64,000 bases of DNA from Azospirillum sp. B21 (GTDB lineage Bacteria > Pseudomonadota > Alphaproteobacteria > Azospirillales > Azospirillaceae). The number at the start of each line of letters is the position of its first letter. Positions within the stretch are counted from its first letter, which is position 1. The notes beneath the pieces were generated by a model that made no database searches, had not been told where the DNA came from, and saw nothing but the letters and a program-made list of their open reading frames with translations. The position numbers and the translations under genes are program-made. Below are positions 26,086 through 34,689 of the stretch, piece after piece. The DNA is taken from the NCBI RefSeq assembly GCF_008364825.1, contig NZ_VTTO01000009.1, positions 62,001 through 126,000 on the forward strand. Reading direction: 5' to 3'.

Positions 26086-27246
26086 ATGACAGACCGCAGC
26101 CCGCTCGCCTCGGCTTCCCCCGCATTTCCCCCCGCGCCCGAGGCCCCGCTTCCCGGAACGCCGGAACCGGTGACCGAGCCCCTGCCCCCACCCGGCCACC
26201 GCCGCGACCCGCTGACCATCGCCGCCGTCGGCCTGTTCGTGATCGCCGTGCTGTTCGCCCTGTATTTCGGACGCGAAGTTCTGCTGCCGATCATGCTGGC
26301 GCTGATCCTCAGCTTCCTGCTGCGGCCGCTGGTCCGCGCGCTCTACCGGATCGGCATTCCGGAAGGAATCGGCGCCGCCATCATGGTGATCACGCTGTTC
26401 GGCAGCGTGCTGCTGGCGATCTACACCCTGTCGGCTCCGGCGGCGGAATGGGTGAACCGCATGCCGCGCGTCCTGCACGAGCTGGAGTTCAAGCTGGGCG
26501 ACATCCGCGCCGGCATCGAACGGGCCCGCGAGGCCTCGCGCCAGATCGAGGAGATCGCCAAGGAGTCCGGCAACGACGGCGGCCCGGTGCGCGAGGTGGT
26601 GCTGCGCGGTCCGTCGCTGATGGAACAAGCGATCAGCCAGGTCGAAGCGGTGATCGTCAATGTCGTGATCCTGCAGGTCCTGCTGTATTTCTTCCTGGCG
26701 AGAGGCCGCCATTCGCTGGAGGCGCTGATCGGCACCATGCGCAATGTCGACGACCGCGTGCATTACGCCATGGTGGCGGCGACGCTGCAGCAGAACATCG
26801 CCGCCTATCTGCTGACCATCACCCTGATCAACGTGGTGCTGGGCATCGCCACCGGTCTGGTCATGTGGATGTGGGGGCTGCCCAACCCGGCGCTGTGGGG
26901 GGTGCTGGTGGCGGTGGCCAACTACATCCCCTTCATCGGCCCGGCGGTGATGACCGGCGTCCTGTTCCTGGTGTCGGTCCTGACCTTCGACGGGCTCGGC
27001 ACCATCCTGCTGCCGCCCTTGTCCTTCGTGGCGCTGACCACGATCGAGGGCAACTTCCTGACGCCGATGATCGTCGGCCGGCGGCTGTCGCTGAACCCCA
27101 TCGCGGTGTTCGTGTCGATCCTGTTCTGGGGCTGGCTGTGGGGCATACCCGGTGCGCTGCTGGCCGTGCCGATCCTGGCGATCCTGAAGATCCTGTTCGA
27201 CGCGCACGAGCCGCTGAAGCCGGTGGGGGCGTTGCTGGGGGGGTGA
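26086..27246 (+). CDS. AI-2E (PerM/TqsA) family transporter
   Basis: The 386-residue membrane protein has a Pro-rich cytoplasmic N terminus of about 40 residues followed by about eight membrane segments in the AI-2E pattern (FGREVLLPIMLALILSFLLRP, PNPALWGVLVAVANYIPFIGP, EGNFLTPMIVGRRLSLNP). Family members export autoinducer-2 or act in ion antiport; the substrate is not assignable. The ATG at 26086 has CGGAGG upstream. It is divergent from creA. Confidence 0.9.
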   Translation: MTDRSPLASASPAFPPAPEAPLPGTPEPVTEPLPPPGHRRDPLTIAAVGLFVIAVLFALYFGREVLLPIMLALILSFLLRPLVRALYRIGIPEGIGAAIMVITLFGSVLLAIYTLSAPAAEWVNRMPRVLHELEFKLGDIRAGIERAREASRQIEEIAKESGNDGGPVREVVLRGPSLMEQAISQVEAVIVNVVILQVLLYFFLARGRHSLEALIGTMRNVDDRVHYAMVAATLQQNIAAYLLTITLINVVLGIATGLVMWMWGLPNPALWGVLVAVANYIPFIGPAVMTGVLFLVSVLTFDGLGTILLPPLSFVALTTIEGNFLTPMIVGRRLSLNPIAVFVSILFWGWLWGIPGALLAVPILAILKILFDAHEPLKPVGALLGG

Positions 27247-27271
27247 GTGCGATGTTGGGGGGAATGCGATT

Positions 27272-27390
27272 GCCCCCTCCTTCCCGCTTCGCGGGTCCCT
27301 CCCTCCCCCGCTTCGCGGGAGAGGGTGGATTCGCATAGCGGCGGCAGTCCCCTCTCCCGCGGAACGCGGGGGGAGGGTTAGGGAGGGGGC
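27272..27390. repeat. C/G-rich intergenic inverted repeat, second copy
   Basis: The outer arms GCCCCCTCC and GGAGGGGGC face inner arms CCCCGCTTCGCGGGAGAGGG and CCCTCTCCCGCGGAACGCGGG. A direct partial repeat of CCCGCTTCGCGGG is also present. It lies between two convergent genes and resembles the element at 19579-19700. Confidence 0.72.
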
Positions 27391-27406
27391 ACCCGCAGCG
27401 ATACCC

Positions 27407-28420
27407 TCAAGCCACCGACGCCAGCGGCAGGTTCACCAGCAGATTCTGCGGCTTCAGCTTCAGCCGCCGCCCTTCCGTCATCGCCAGCCCGAGATAGACC
27501 GGCCGCCCGGCGAGGTCAGGGCGCATGGCGGCGGGGTCGGCGAAGTCCAGGCGGAACAGGGCGAGGATGCGGGCCAGACGGTCCTCTCCCACCTCCACCC
27601 CGTTATAGAGGTCGTTGAGGATCGCGGTGGCGGAACTGTCGAGCCCGACATGCCAGACCCAGCGATCGTCGCGGATGTTCTGCACCGGCTGGATGCTGAC
27701 CGTCACGCCCAGGAAATGCCCCACCCAGGCCTCCAGCACGCGGGCCAGCGCGTCGAGACCGGCAGCGGCGAAGGTGATGTCCAGCACCGTGTCGTGCCGG
27801 GCGTCGCGGCCCCAGTAGAGCGGGTGGTTGGTCTCGTCCAGGATGTCGAGATCGACACTGCGGGGGGCGGTTCCGGCCTCCACCACCAGACGGCCCAGCG
27901 AACCGAAGCCGCCGGACGCCGCCATGGTCTCCACCGTTTCGGCATCGGCGACGCGGACTCGGCCGTCGTCGACCGAAACCGTCTGCTCGCGGAAGAACAG
28001 CTCCCCTGCCCGCGCGCGCAGCCCCGACGGGGTTCCATCCAGGATGCCGCGCAGGATGGCATGAACCAGCTGGTCGATGAACAGGCCGGGCACGCCGCGG
28101 GCGCCCTCGCGGAACAGGCGGATGTAGCAGCCCTCCAGCGTCCCGGCGGCCAGCAGCCGGTCGCGGAAGGCCAGCCAGACCTGAAAATTCTCCCGCGCAT
28201 CCGGATCGGCGATGGCGTCCAGCAGCGGGGCCGGCACAATCCGCGCCGGATCGTCCAGCAATGCCGCGTGCAGCGTGCGCTCGGCGTCGCAGGCCTCTTC
28301 CGGCGGGCGCATCTCGGGCCGGAGCAGATAGGCGCGCAGGAAATCGGGCGTCACTGCCAGATGGTTGTCGGCGTCGCGGGTCAACAGGTGGAAACCGGAC
28401 GCCGTCCAGAAATCGGTCAT
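27407..28420 (-). CDS. DUF6352 family protein
   Basis: The 337-residue soluble protein starts MTDFWTASGFHLLTRDADNHLAVTP, which I associate with the DUF6352 family of unknown function found in alpha- and betaproteobacteria. No known catalytic motif stands out; the second half has RWVWHVGLDSSATAILNDLYNG. The start at 28420 has an AGAGGTG site. It lies 30 bases after an alpha/beta hydrolase on the same strand, so an operon is likely. Confidence 0.75.
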   Translation of the reverse strand: MTDFWTASGFHLLTRDADNHLAVTPDFLRAYLLRPEMRPPEEACDAERTLHAALLDDPARIVPAPLLDAIADPDARENFQVWLAFRDRLLAAGTLEGCYIRLFREGARGVPGLFIDQLVHAILRGILDGTPSGLRARAGELFFREQTVSVDDGRVRVADAETVETMAASGGFGSLGRLVVEAGTAPRSVDLDILDETNHPLYWGRDARHDTVLDITFAAAGLDALARVLEAWVGHFLGVTVSIQPVQNIRDDRWVWHVGLDSSATAILNDLYNGVEVGEDRLARILALFRLDFADPAAMRPDLAGRPVYLGLAMTEGRRLKLKPQNLLVNLPLASVA

Positions 28421-28450
28421 GCTGAGGGGCACCTCTGGTCCTGAAGGCGC

Positions 28451-29485
28451 CTATCCGACGACAGAGCTGCCGGACGACGCAAGTGTCTTGTAGCCGGCCG
28501 CGTCATCGAGCGTCCTGTCGAGGAAGTCGTCGATGTCCGCCCACACCCGGTCGCGGATGGCGTCGCATTCCATCAGCAGTTCGTGCTTCGCCCCGGGATA
28601 CTCGACAAGATGGGCGTTGCCGAGCCGGGCGGCCACCTCGCGGTGAAGCTCCGCCCGGACCACCCGGTCGTCGGGCGCGCTCAACAGCAGGACCGGCGTC
28701 CGCACCCGTTCCAGCGGCAGTCCGCCATGGCGCAGCGCATCCTCCGCATCCAGCGCCGCCGCCACCCAGGCGAAGCTGACGCCGCCGACACGCAACTCCG
28801 GCCGCTCGGCATAGGGCGTGTGGAAGGCGGCGTAGCGCCGGGGATCGGTGGTGATCTTGTTGTCCGGCCGGAAGATGCCCTCCGCCGGGTCGTAGTCGCC
28901 CTGCCACAGCGCATAGCGGCTCCCCCATCCGCAGGCGAGCCCCAGGGTGGCCAGCGCCCGCGCCAGCCGGCGCGGCAGCGGTCCGGTGTGGATGGCGTAC
29001 ATCGGCGCCGCCAGCAGAACGGCGGCATAGCGGCCGGGATCGTCCGCGGAATGGCGGGCCAGCGCCAGCGTCGCCACGAGGCCGCCCATGGAATGCGCCA
29101 GAAGGATCAGCGGCCCGCCGGTCTCCGCGGCGACGGGCGCCGCCACCTGCCGGTAGACGCCATCGAGGTCGTCGACCAGCAGCGCGAAATCCGTCAGGTG
29201 ATGGATTTGCCGGTTAGCCAAGGGCCGGTCCGACAGGCCCTGGTTGCGCCAGTCGACCGCCACCACGCGGAAGCCGCGGGCCGTCAATGCGTTCGCGGTC
29301 TCCGCATATTTCTCGATGAACTCGGCGCGGCCGGTCAGCACCAGCGCCGTGCCGCGCACCCGCTCCGGCATGGGCCAGACGGCGACCCGCAGCCGCGTCC
29401 CGTCGGTCATCGCGACAGACCGCATCTCCACATGGCTCAGGTCCGGCATTCCTCCGGGTACAGTCCAAGCGGAATCGTCGGCCAT
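28451..29485 (-). CDS. Alpha/beta hydrolase, monoacylglycerol-lipase-like
   Basis: The 344-residue serine hydrolase has the nucleophile elbow HSMGG, with preceding VVAVDWRNQGLSDRP, as in monoglyceride lipases. Catalytic Asp is probably in SAPDDRVV and His in PGAKHELLME. No signal peptide is seen. The start at 29485 has GGGGAGA six bases upstream. It precedes the DUF6352 gene; the substrate is likely an acyl ester but is not proven. Confidence 0.87.
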   Translation of the reverse strand: MADDSAWTVPGGMPDLSHVEMRSVAMTDGTRLRVAVWPMPERVRGTALVLTGRAEFIEKYAETANALTARGFRVVAVDWRNQGLSDRPLANRQIHHLTDFALLVDDLDGVYRQVAAPVAAETGGPLILLAHSMGGLVATLALARHSADDPGRYAAVLLAAPMYAIHTGPLPRRLARALATLGLACGWGSRYALWQGDYDPAEGIFRPDNKITTDPRRYAAFHTPYAERPELRVGGVSFAWVAAALDAEDALRHGGLPLERVRTPVLLLSAPDDRVVRAELHREVAARLGNAHLVEYPGAKHELLMECDAIRDRVWADIDDFLDRTLDDAAGYKTLASSGSSVVG

Positions 29486-29654
29486 GCTTTCTCCCCTGAG
29501 CGTTGTGATGATTATCGGAAGAGCGCCCATGCGGACCACCCACCCCGAATTCGTCAAGATATTCGAAACCGGAAATAGTAGCGATGTCTTGCATACGGTT
29601 GGTGAGGGAACTCTTTTCCTTGCAGGGCGTTGGTGCGCCGTTGGAGGTGTACCG

Positions 29655-30230
29655 ATGAAGACAATGCGAAACATCGTCCTGGCGCTTGCCGCCACGACCC
29701 TGAGCGGGACCGCGGTCCCGGTTCTGGCGAACGAGAAGGCCAAGGTTCCGCCCGTGCATGTCGAGCATGAGGATGGCGAGGAAGTCCTCGTCCACAAGGG
29801 GGAAGCATCCTTCTACAGCCACAAGTTCCACGGCCGCACCACTGCCAGCGGCGAGCCGATGAACCAGAACAAGTCGACCGCGGCGTCGCGCGCGCTGCCG
29901 CTCGGCTCCAAGGCCACGGTCACGAACGAGGAGAACGGCAAGAGCGTCGACGTCATCGTCAACGACCGCGGCCCCTATGTCGATGGCCGGGTGATCGACC
30001 TGTCACGCTCCGCCGCCAAGAAGCTGGACATGATCGAGGACGGCACCGCCCCGGTAACGGTGGAGGTCAAGCCGTCCGAGCAGCCGACCGACACCGCCCG
30101 CGACAAGGTGGAGGAGAAGGTCGACCAGCTCACTCCCGACCGTCAGGTGGCCGAACGCGAAACCCGCCGAAACGGAAAGAGTGGCGGAACCGGCAGCGAC
30201 ACGGTGTCGCACTCCGGATCGGGCAAGTAA
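29655..30230 (+). CDS. RlpA-like septal/peptidoglycan-associated protein
   Basis: The 191-residue protein has a signal peptide (NIVLALAATTLSGTAVPVLA) without a lipobox cysteine. The double-psi beta-barrel core follows: GEASFYSHKFHGRTTASGEP, then NDRGPYVDGRVIDLSRSAAKKL, the RlpA signature with catalytic Asp. RlpA proteins cleave or bind denuded peptidoglycan at division sites. The C-terminal tail (about 50 residues) is charged and disordered; no SPOR domain is present. TTGGAGG lies upstream of the ATG. Confidence 0.87.
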   Translation: MKTMRNIVLALAATTLSGTAVPVLANEKAKVPPVHVEHEDGEEVLVHKGEASFYSHKFHGRTTASGEPMNQNKSTAASRALPLGSKATVTNEENGKSVDVIVNDRGPYVDGRVIDLSRSAAKKLDMIEDGTAPVTVEVKPSEQPTDTARDKVEEKVDQLTPDRQVAERETRRNGKSGGTGSDTVSHSGSGK

Positions 30231-30237
30231 TGCTGCG

Positions 30238-30287
30238 GCGCGGCGAAAAGGGGCCCCGATTCGCCGCGCCCGCGCCCCCTTCTTTTA
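30238..30287 (+). terminator. Probable terminator after the rlpA-like gene
   Basis: GCGCGGCGAA (30238-30247) pairs with TTCGCCGCGC (30260-30269), followed after about a dozen bases by TTCTTTT. The T-run is displaced from the stem, so efficiency is uncertain. Confidence 0.55.
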
Positions 30288-30696
30288 TTGCGATGCCGAA
30301 CCAACAGTCATCGAACAGTCATTGGGTTGAAAGGAAACGGACTTTACCACTGTGGCGCGGGGTGGTTCCCAAAAGTCGCGCCAACGTTCGCGGTTAAGCG
30401 CCATAGGCGGTGGAATTTTTTGTTAAGCTGTTGATTGAACACCGCTTCTGCTGCTCTACCTCCGTTGTGAAGTAATCCGGTTGCACAAGGCGCCCTTCCA
30501 TTACCGGGGAGCCTGCCGCGGAGAGCAGTCGCTTCGTCCGCAGTCTTGTGCGGAACGTTAGAGATTTTTTTGCATTTTTGGAGGAGACGTGGTGCCATTC
30601 CCATCGCTGCGGCGCACATGACGCATTGCAGCGAACGGCGCGGCGCCAGTGCGTCAGACGCCGGAACAGGCACCGAGAGAAAGAGGAATTGCTGCG
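30288..30696 (+). other. Intergenic region upstream of the MaoC-family gene
   Basis: I see no convincing gene. It contains a small hairpin (CCGCA/TGCGG near 30537-30552), a T-rich stretch (30565-30578), and GGAGGAG followed by a ten-codon frame GTG (30589) to TGA (30619-30621), which could be a short upstream ORF. The shadow frames crossing this stretch lack coding character. Confidence 0.4.
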
Positions 30697-31146
30697 ATGG
30701 ACGACGTGCGTCAGGTCCGCAAGGATACCGAAGGCTACTGCATCGAAGACCTGTCCGTCGGCATGACGGCAAGCTTCGCCAAGACGGTGACGGAAGCCGA
30801 CATCGTCCTGTTCGCAGGCATTTCCGGCGACACCAACCCGGTCCACATCAACCAGGAATACGCCGCCACCACCATGTTCCAGGGCCGCATCGCCCACGGC
30901 ATGCTGACGGTCGGCTTCATCTCGGCCGTGCTGGGCACCAAGCTGCCGGGGCCGGGCTGCATTTACATGAGCCAGACGCTGAAGTTCAAGGCGCCGGTCC
31001 GCGCCGGCGACACCGTCACCGCCCGCGCCACCATCACCGAGCTGATCCCGGAAAAGCGCCGCTGCGTCATCAAGACGGTCTGCACCGTCGGCGAGACCGT
31101 GGTCGTTGAGGGCGAAGCGCTGCTGATGGTCCCGTCCCGCGGCTGA
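30697..31146 (+). CDS. MaoC-family (R)-specific enoyl-CoA hydratase (PhaJ-like)
   Basis: The 149-residue hot-dog-fold hydratase has the catalytic motif AGISGDTNPVHINQEYA (Asp and His) and HGMLTVGFISAVLG, typical of PhaJ. The enzyme hydrates trans-2-enoyl-CoA to (R)-3-hydroxyacyl-CoA and can feed polyhydroxyalkanoate synthesis, a polymer common in Azospirillum; the pathway link here is inference. The start has AAGAGGAA upstream. It stands alone before ribF. Confidence 0.9.
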   Translation: MDDVRQVRKDTEGYCIEDLSVGMTASFAKTVTEADIVLFAGISGDTNPVHINQEYAATTMFQGRIAHGMLTVGFISAVLGTKLPGPGCIYMSQTLKFKAPVRAGDTVTARATITELIPEKRRCVIKTVCTVGETVVVEGEALLMVPSRG

Positions 31147-31186
31147 TTTTTAGACGCCTGAGCGCTGCCTTCGGGCGCCAGGACAG

Positions 31187-31213
31187 CGCCGGCGCGTTTA
31201 CCCCGCGCCGGCG
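31187..31213. other. GC-rich perfect hairpin between the hydratase gene and ribF
   Basis: CGCCGGCGC (31187-31195) pairs with GCGCCGGCG (31205-31213). There is no T-run, so it is not a standard terminator; it may be part of the ribF leader or a mRNA-end hairpin. No FMN riboswitch core was recognised in this gap. Confidence 0.4.
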
Positions 31214-31277
31214 TCGGTCTATATAGACGCCCGAGCAAGCGGACCCGCCGGGGTCCGCCCACAGCACCGGGGCGCGC

Positions 31278-32219
31278 ATGCGACTGTACAGACACACCGC
31301 CGACCTGCCGGCCGAAGAGCGGGGCGCCGTCGTGGCGCTCGGCAATTTCGACGGCGTTCACCGCGGACATCAGACGGTCATCGGCACCGCCCAGCGCCTT
31401 GCGGCGGAGATGGGCGCACCATCGGCCGTGGTCACATTCGAACCGCACCCGCGCAGCGTCTTCCGTCCCGACGACCCGCCCTTCCGCCTGACGCCCTTCC
31501 GCGTCAAGACCCGGCACATCGAGGCGCTGGGAGTCGACCAGCTGATCGTCTGCCATTTCGACGATGGCTTCCGCCACAAGACCGCGCAGGCCTTCGTCGA
31601 CGAAATCCTGATCGGCGGGCTGGGCGTTCGGCATGTCGTCTGCGGCTATGATTTCCTGTTCGGGCACAAACGGTCGGGCGATCCGGCCTTCCTGCTGCGC
31701 GCCGGCCGCGCCCAGGGCTTCGGCGTGACCGAGGTCGGTCCGGTGTCCGACACGGAGGGCGGGGTCTATTCCTCCACCCGCGTGCGCGACGCGCTGGTCG
31801 CCGGCCGGCCGCGCGAGGCCACCCATGTGCTGGGCCATCCCTGGGAGATCGAGGGGCGCGTCGTCCATGGCGACCAGCGCGGCCGCACCATCGGCTTCCC
31901 CACCGCCAACATCGAACTGGGCGAGTATCTGCGCCCGGCCTTCGGCGTCTATGCGGTGCGCGCCGGCATCGATCGCGGCGGCGAGACCGTCTGGCTGCCC
32001 GGCGTCGCCAATCTCGGCGCCCGCCCCACCGTGGACGGCACTGTGGCCCGGCTGGAGGCCCACCTGTTCGATGTCGACCTCGACCTGTACGACCTGCATC
32101 TGCGGGTGCAGATGGTCGATTTCCTGCGGCCGGAGATGAAGTTCCCCAGCTTCGATGCGCTGAAGGACCAGATCGTTCAGGATGCCGCCGCCGCCCGCGC
32201 GGTTCTGGCCGCCGGGTGA
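31278..32219 (+). CDS. ribF: Bifunctional riboflavin kinase/FAD synthetase RibF
   Basis: The 313-residue protein makes FMN and FAD. The N-terminal nucleotidyltransferase domain has GNFDGVHRGHQ and the SSTRVRDAL motif; the C-terminal kinase domain has GRTIGFPTANI and the FGVYAVRAGI/GVANLGARPT segments. Length and order are as in complete bacterial RibF. It is followed 15 bases later by a 58-residue protein and then a Bcr-type transporter on the same strand. Confidence 0.95.
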   Translation: MRLYRHTADLPAEERGAVVALGNFDGVHRGHQTVIGTAQRLAAEMGAPSAVVTFEPHPRSVFRPDDPPFRLTPFRVKTRHIEALGVDQLIVCHFDDGFRHKTAQAFVDEILIGGLGVRHVVCGYDFLFGHKRSGDPAFLLRAGRAQGFGVTEVGPVSDTEGGVYSSTRVRDALVAGRPREATHVLGHPWEIEGRVVHGDQRGRTIGFPTANIELGEYLRPAFGVYAVRAGIDRGGETVWLPGVANLGARPTVDGTVARLEAHLFDVDLDLYDLHLRVQMVDFLRPEMKFPSFDALKDQIVQDAAAARAVLAAG

Positions 32220-32234
32220 CGGGAGGTGCAAGCC

Positions 32235-32411
32235 ATGGAACGGGTTCTGATGCTGCTGTTCATCCTGAACCAGGGCGGCCCGACCACGCTGGAATTCGCC
32301 AGCATGGAGCAATGCAAGGCGGCCGAGCCGATCGTCATCCAGAACTACCGCGAGATGACCGGCAACACGGTGCTGTCGCGCTGCATCCGCATGGTGCTGC
32401 CGGCGAAGTGA
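32235..32411 (+). CDS. Small protein of unknown function
   Basis: This encodes 58 residues with a GGGAGG site eight bases before the ATG, which overlaps the ribF end region. It begins MERVLMLLFILNQGG and has two cysteines (SMEQCKAAE and SRCIRMVLP), a pattern seen in small, possibly secreted proteins. Similar short genes are common in Azospirillum-type genomes, but I do not recognise a family. Confidence 0.65.
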   Translation: MERVLMLLFILNQGGPTTLEFASMEQCKAAEPIVIQNYREMTGNTVLSRCIRMVLPAK

Positions 32412-32513
32412 GGGAGCAGATCTGCAGGGCTGCGATCGGCGCTGGCGGAGATGGTTTCGTCTGATACAGTGCGGCCCCGCCCTCGCTTCCCCGCCCCGGT
32501 GCCCTCCCCTGCC

Positions 32514-33716
32514 ATGCCCCGCCCCGATTCCCTGTCGATCCGTGTCCTGCTGACCGCCCTGGTCGCCTTCGGTCCCCTGTCCACCGACCTCTACCTGCCA
32601 TCGCTGCCGACGCTGGTCCGGGTGTTCGACACCGATGTCGTCACGGTGCAGATGACGCTGTCGATCTTCCTGATCGGCTTCGCCGTGTCGCAGCTGGTCT
32701 ATGGCCCGATGTCCGACCGGTTCGGCCGGCGCCCCACCCTGCTGGTCGGGGTGGCGATCTATCTGGCGGCCAGCGCCGTCTGTGCCATGACCACCAGCAT
32801 CGAGGGGCTGATCGCCGCCCGCTTCTTCCAGGCACTGGGAGCCTGCTGCGGGCCGGTGGTGGCAAGGGCGGTGGTGCGCGACGTCTTCGGCCGCGACCGG
32901 GCGGCGACGGTGCTGGCCTACATGTCGATGGCGATGGCACTCGCGCCGGCGGTGGGGCCGATGCTGGGCGGCGTGCTGACGGAGTGGTTCGGCTGGCGCG
33001 CCAATTTCGTCCTGCTGACCGTCTTCGCCTGCGGCATCCTGGCGGCGGTGTGGTCGATGCTGGGCGAGACCAACGCCCACCGCGACGAGGAGGCGCTGCG
33101 GCCCAGCCGTCTGGCCGCCAATTACCTGCTTCTGCTGCGCAACCGCGGCTTCGTCGGCTATGTGCTGGTGGTCGCCTTTTCCTACAGCGGCATCTTCTCC
33201 TTCATCTCCGGCTCGTCCTTCGTGCTGATCGACCGGCTGCACCTGACCCCGGCGCAGTATGGCGCCAGCTTCGGCGCGGTGGTGCTGGGCTATATGCTTG
33301 GCACCTTCCTGGCCGGCCGGCTGACGCCACGACTGGGCGGCGCCCGCATGATCCGCATCGGCACGTTGCTGTCGCTCGGCGGCGGAGTCGTGGGCGGTCT
33401 GCTGGCGCTGGCCGGGGTTCTGCACCTGCTGGCCATCGTCGTGCCGGTCTTCCTGTTCATCCTGGGCACCGGGCTGACCCTGCCCAACGCCACCGCGAAC
33501 GCGGTCGGCCCCTACGCCACCATGGCCGGATTGGCCTCCTCCCTGCTGGGCTTCGCGCAGATGACCATCGCCGCCGCCATCGGCATCGGCATCGGCCATA
33601 TGAACGACGGCAGCGCCCTGCCGATGATGGGAGCGATCGCGCTGGTTGGTCTGGGCGCGCTGCTGGCGCACCGGCTGCTGGTCATCCCCGCGACGCAGGG
33701 CGGGCGATCCGCCTGA
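32514..33716 (+). CDS. Bcr/CflA family drug-resistance MFS transporter
   Basis: The 400-residue protein has 12 predicted membrane helices. FGPLSTDLYLPSLP in the first helix is the Bcr/CflA hallmark, followed by the MFS loop motif GPMSDRFGRRP and the antiporter motif near GPMLGGVLTEWFGWR. The family exports drugs or small metabolites by proton antiport. An in-frame ATG at 32451 would add 21 Pro-rich residues; the later start matches the family better. It overlaps the convergent MgtC gene by 35 bases. Confidence 0.9.
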   Translation: MPRPDSLSIRVLLTALVAFGPLSTDLYLPSLPTLVRVFDTDVVTVQMTLSIFLIGFAVSQLVYGPMSDRFGRRPTLLVGVAIYLAASAVCAMTTSIEGLIAARFFQALGACCGPVVARAVVRDVFGRDRAATVLAYMSMAMALAPAVGPMLGGVLTEWFGWRANFVLLTVFACGILAAVWSMLGETNAHRDEEALRPSRLAANYLLLLRNRGFVGYVLVVAFSYSGIFSFISGSSFVLIDRLHLTPAQYGASFGAVVLGYMLGTFLAGRLTPRLGGARMIRIGTLLSLGGGVVGGLLALAGVLHLLAIVVPVFLFILGTGLTLPNATANAVGPYATMAGLASSLLGFAQMTIAAAIGIGIGHMNDGSALPMMGAIALVGLGALLAHRLLVIPATQGGRSA

Positions 33717-34251
33717 CCCGACCCGGCGGCCGGGCGGCTCGGCGCCGCTCCCGCGCCTTGCGGTCGTCAACCCTGCCGCCGTCTTCGTCCTCCTTGCCGA
33801 ACTGCGGGAAGCGGTCCATCAGGACGGTGAACAGGATCGTCACCATCAGGCACAGCCCCAGTGCCATCCCCGCCAGCAGGTAGTAACCGGCACCGCAGGC
33901 GATGCCCAGCCCGCCCGCCACCCAGATCACCGCCGCGGTGGTCGCCCCACGCACGCTGTCGCCGGAGCGGAACATGACCCCGGCACTGATGAAGCCGACC
34001 GCCTGGGCCACGCCCTGGATGACGCGCACCGGGTCGCTCGGCCGCTCGTCGCCGCTGGCATGCAGCCCGACATAGAACTCCAGCGCCACCAGAGTCGTGA
34101 GGGCGCAGCTGATGGATATCAGCGTATGCGTGCGCAAACCCGCCGCCTTGCCGCGCATTTCCCGGTCAAGTCCAAGCAGCGCCCCGCAAAAGGCAGCAGC
34201 CAGCAGCCGCAACCCGATCTCCTCCACCGTCAGAACCGTACTCAAGCCCAT
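33682..34251 (-). CDS. MgtC/SapB family inner-membrane protein
   Basis: The 189-residue protein has about five membrane helices and the MgtC/SapB signature LLGLDREMRGKAAGLRTHTLIS. Family members influence magnesium homeostasis or ATP synthase activity; those lacking the C-terminal ACT-like domain, as here, are of unclear role. The basic C-terminal tail (about 40 residues) overlaps the transporter gene. The start at 34251 has CCGGAGCG upstream. Confidence 0.87.
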   Translation of the reverse strand: MGLSTVLTVEEIGLRLLAAAFCGALLGLDREMRGKAAGLRTHTLISISCALTTLVALEFYVGLHASGDERPSDPVRVIQGVAQAVGFISAGVMFRSGDSVRGATTAAVIWVAGGLGIACGAGYYLLAGMALGLCLMVTILFTVLMDRFPQFGKEDEDGGRVDDRKARERRRAARPPGRVRRIARPASRG

Positions 34252-34320
34252 GAAATCGCTCCGGTTTTTTGGCCCCTCAAACGGTCTGCCACTTTTTTGA
34301 GGCACGCGGCATTTTTCACT

Positions 34321-34689
34321 TTGCAATCGATCGCGTTGGATCTATGTAACGCGAACTCGCAAGCGCACGTGCCGCTGGCCCGCCCCTCGGCGTCTCCGAG
34401 ATGTGGTTATGCAACGACGTAACGCGTGATCCCCGACCGTCCCTTAAACAAGGCGGCGACTTGGAGGTTACGATGGTTGATGTTGTTGTGGGTGGGCGCG
34501 TGCTCACCCGTCTCCGAAATCTGCCGCTCCTGGACCATACGGACAGAACAGGGTTCTGTACGGGGCAATCCAGTATTGGCGGCCTGAGCGCCTGATCAGC
34601 TTTTTGAGTTGCTGATCGGCCCGCCCGGCCGCTCCCTCCCCCCGACCTCACCCTTTCCGTTCCATCATCTTGCGTCCCAGGAGACTGAG
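34321..34689 (+). promoter_or_regulatory. Structured leader of the ornithine decarboxylase gene (speF-motif candidate)
   Basis: A possible promoter is TTGCAA (34321) with TATGTA 16 bases on. The transcript would carry CGTAAC (34418-34423) pairing with GTTACG (34467-34472), an inner CCTT-AAAC-AAGG hairpin (34442-34453), the start of a small ORF immediately after GTTACG, and a second hairpin CTGATCAGC/GCTGATCGG (34592-34600, 34611-34619) that overlaps the stop of that ORF. A conserved speF RNA motif is known upstream of alphaproteobacterial ornithine decarboxylases; identity with it is inferred from position and structure, not from a model search. Confidence 0.5.
34473..34595 (+). CDS. Candidate leader peptide upstream of ornithine decarboxylase
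   Basis: A 40-codon frame starts at ATG 34473 with GGAGG six bases upstream, the best ribosome site in the leader. The peptide begins MVDVVVGGRVLTRLRNLPLL and has several Arg and Leu residues. Its start codon adjoins one stem of the leader and its stop lies inside the next hairpin, a layout expected for ribosome-mediated control. A frame that opens earlier (34401) has no site of its own. It could be chance; comparison with relatives would decide. Confidence 0.45.
   Translation: MVDVVVGGRVLTRLRNLPLLDHTDRTGFCTGQSSIGGLSA

Noticed and set aside
30963..33770. 935-residue open frame on the minus strand
   Set aside because: It runs antisense through ribF and the Bcr-type gene and has the His/Gln/Arg/Gly-rich composition of a GC-driven shadow frame.
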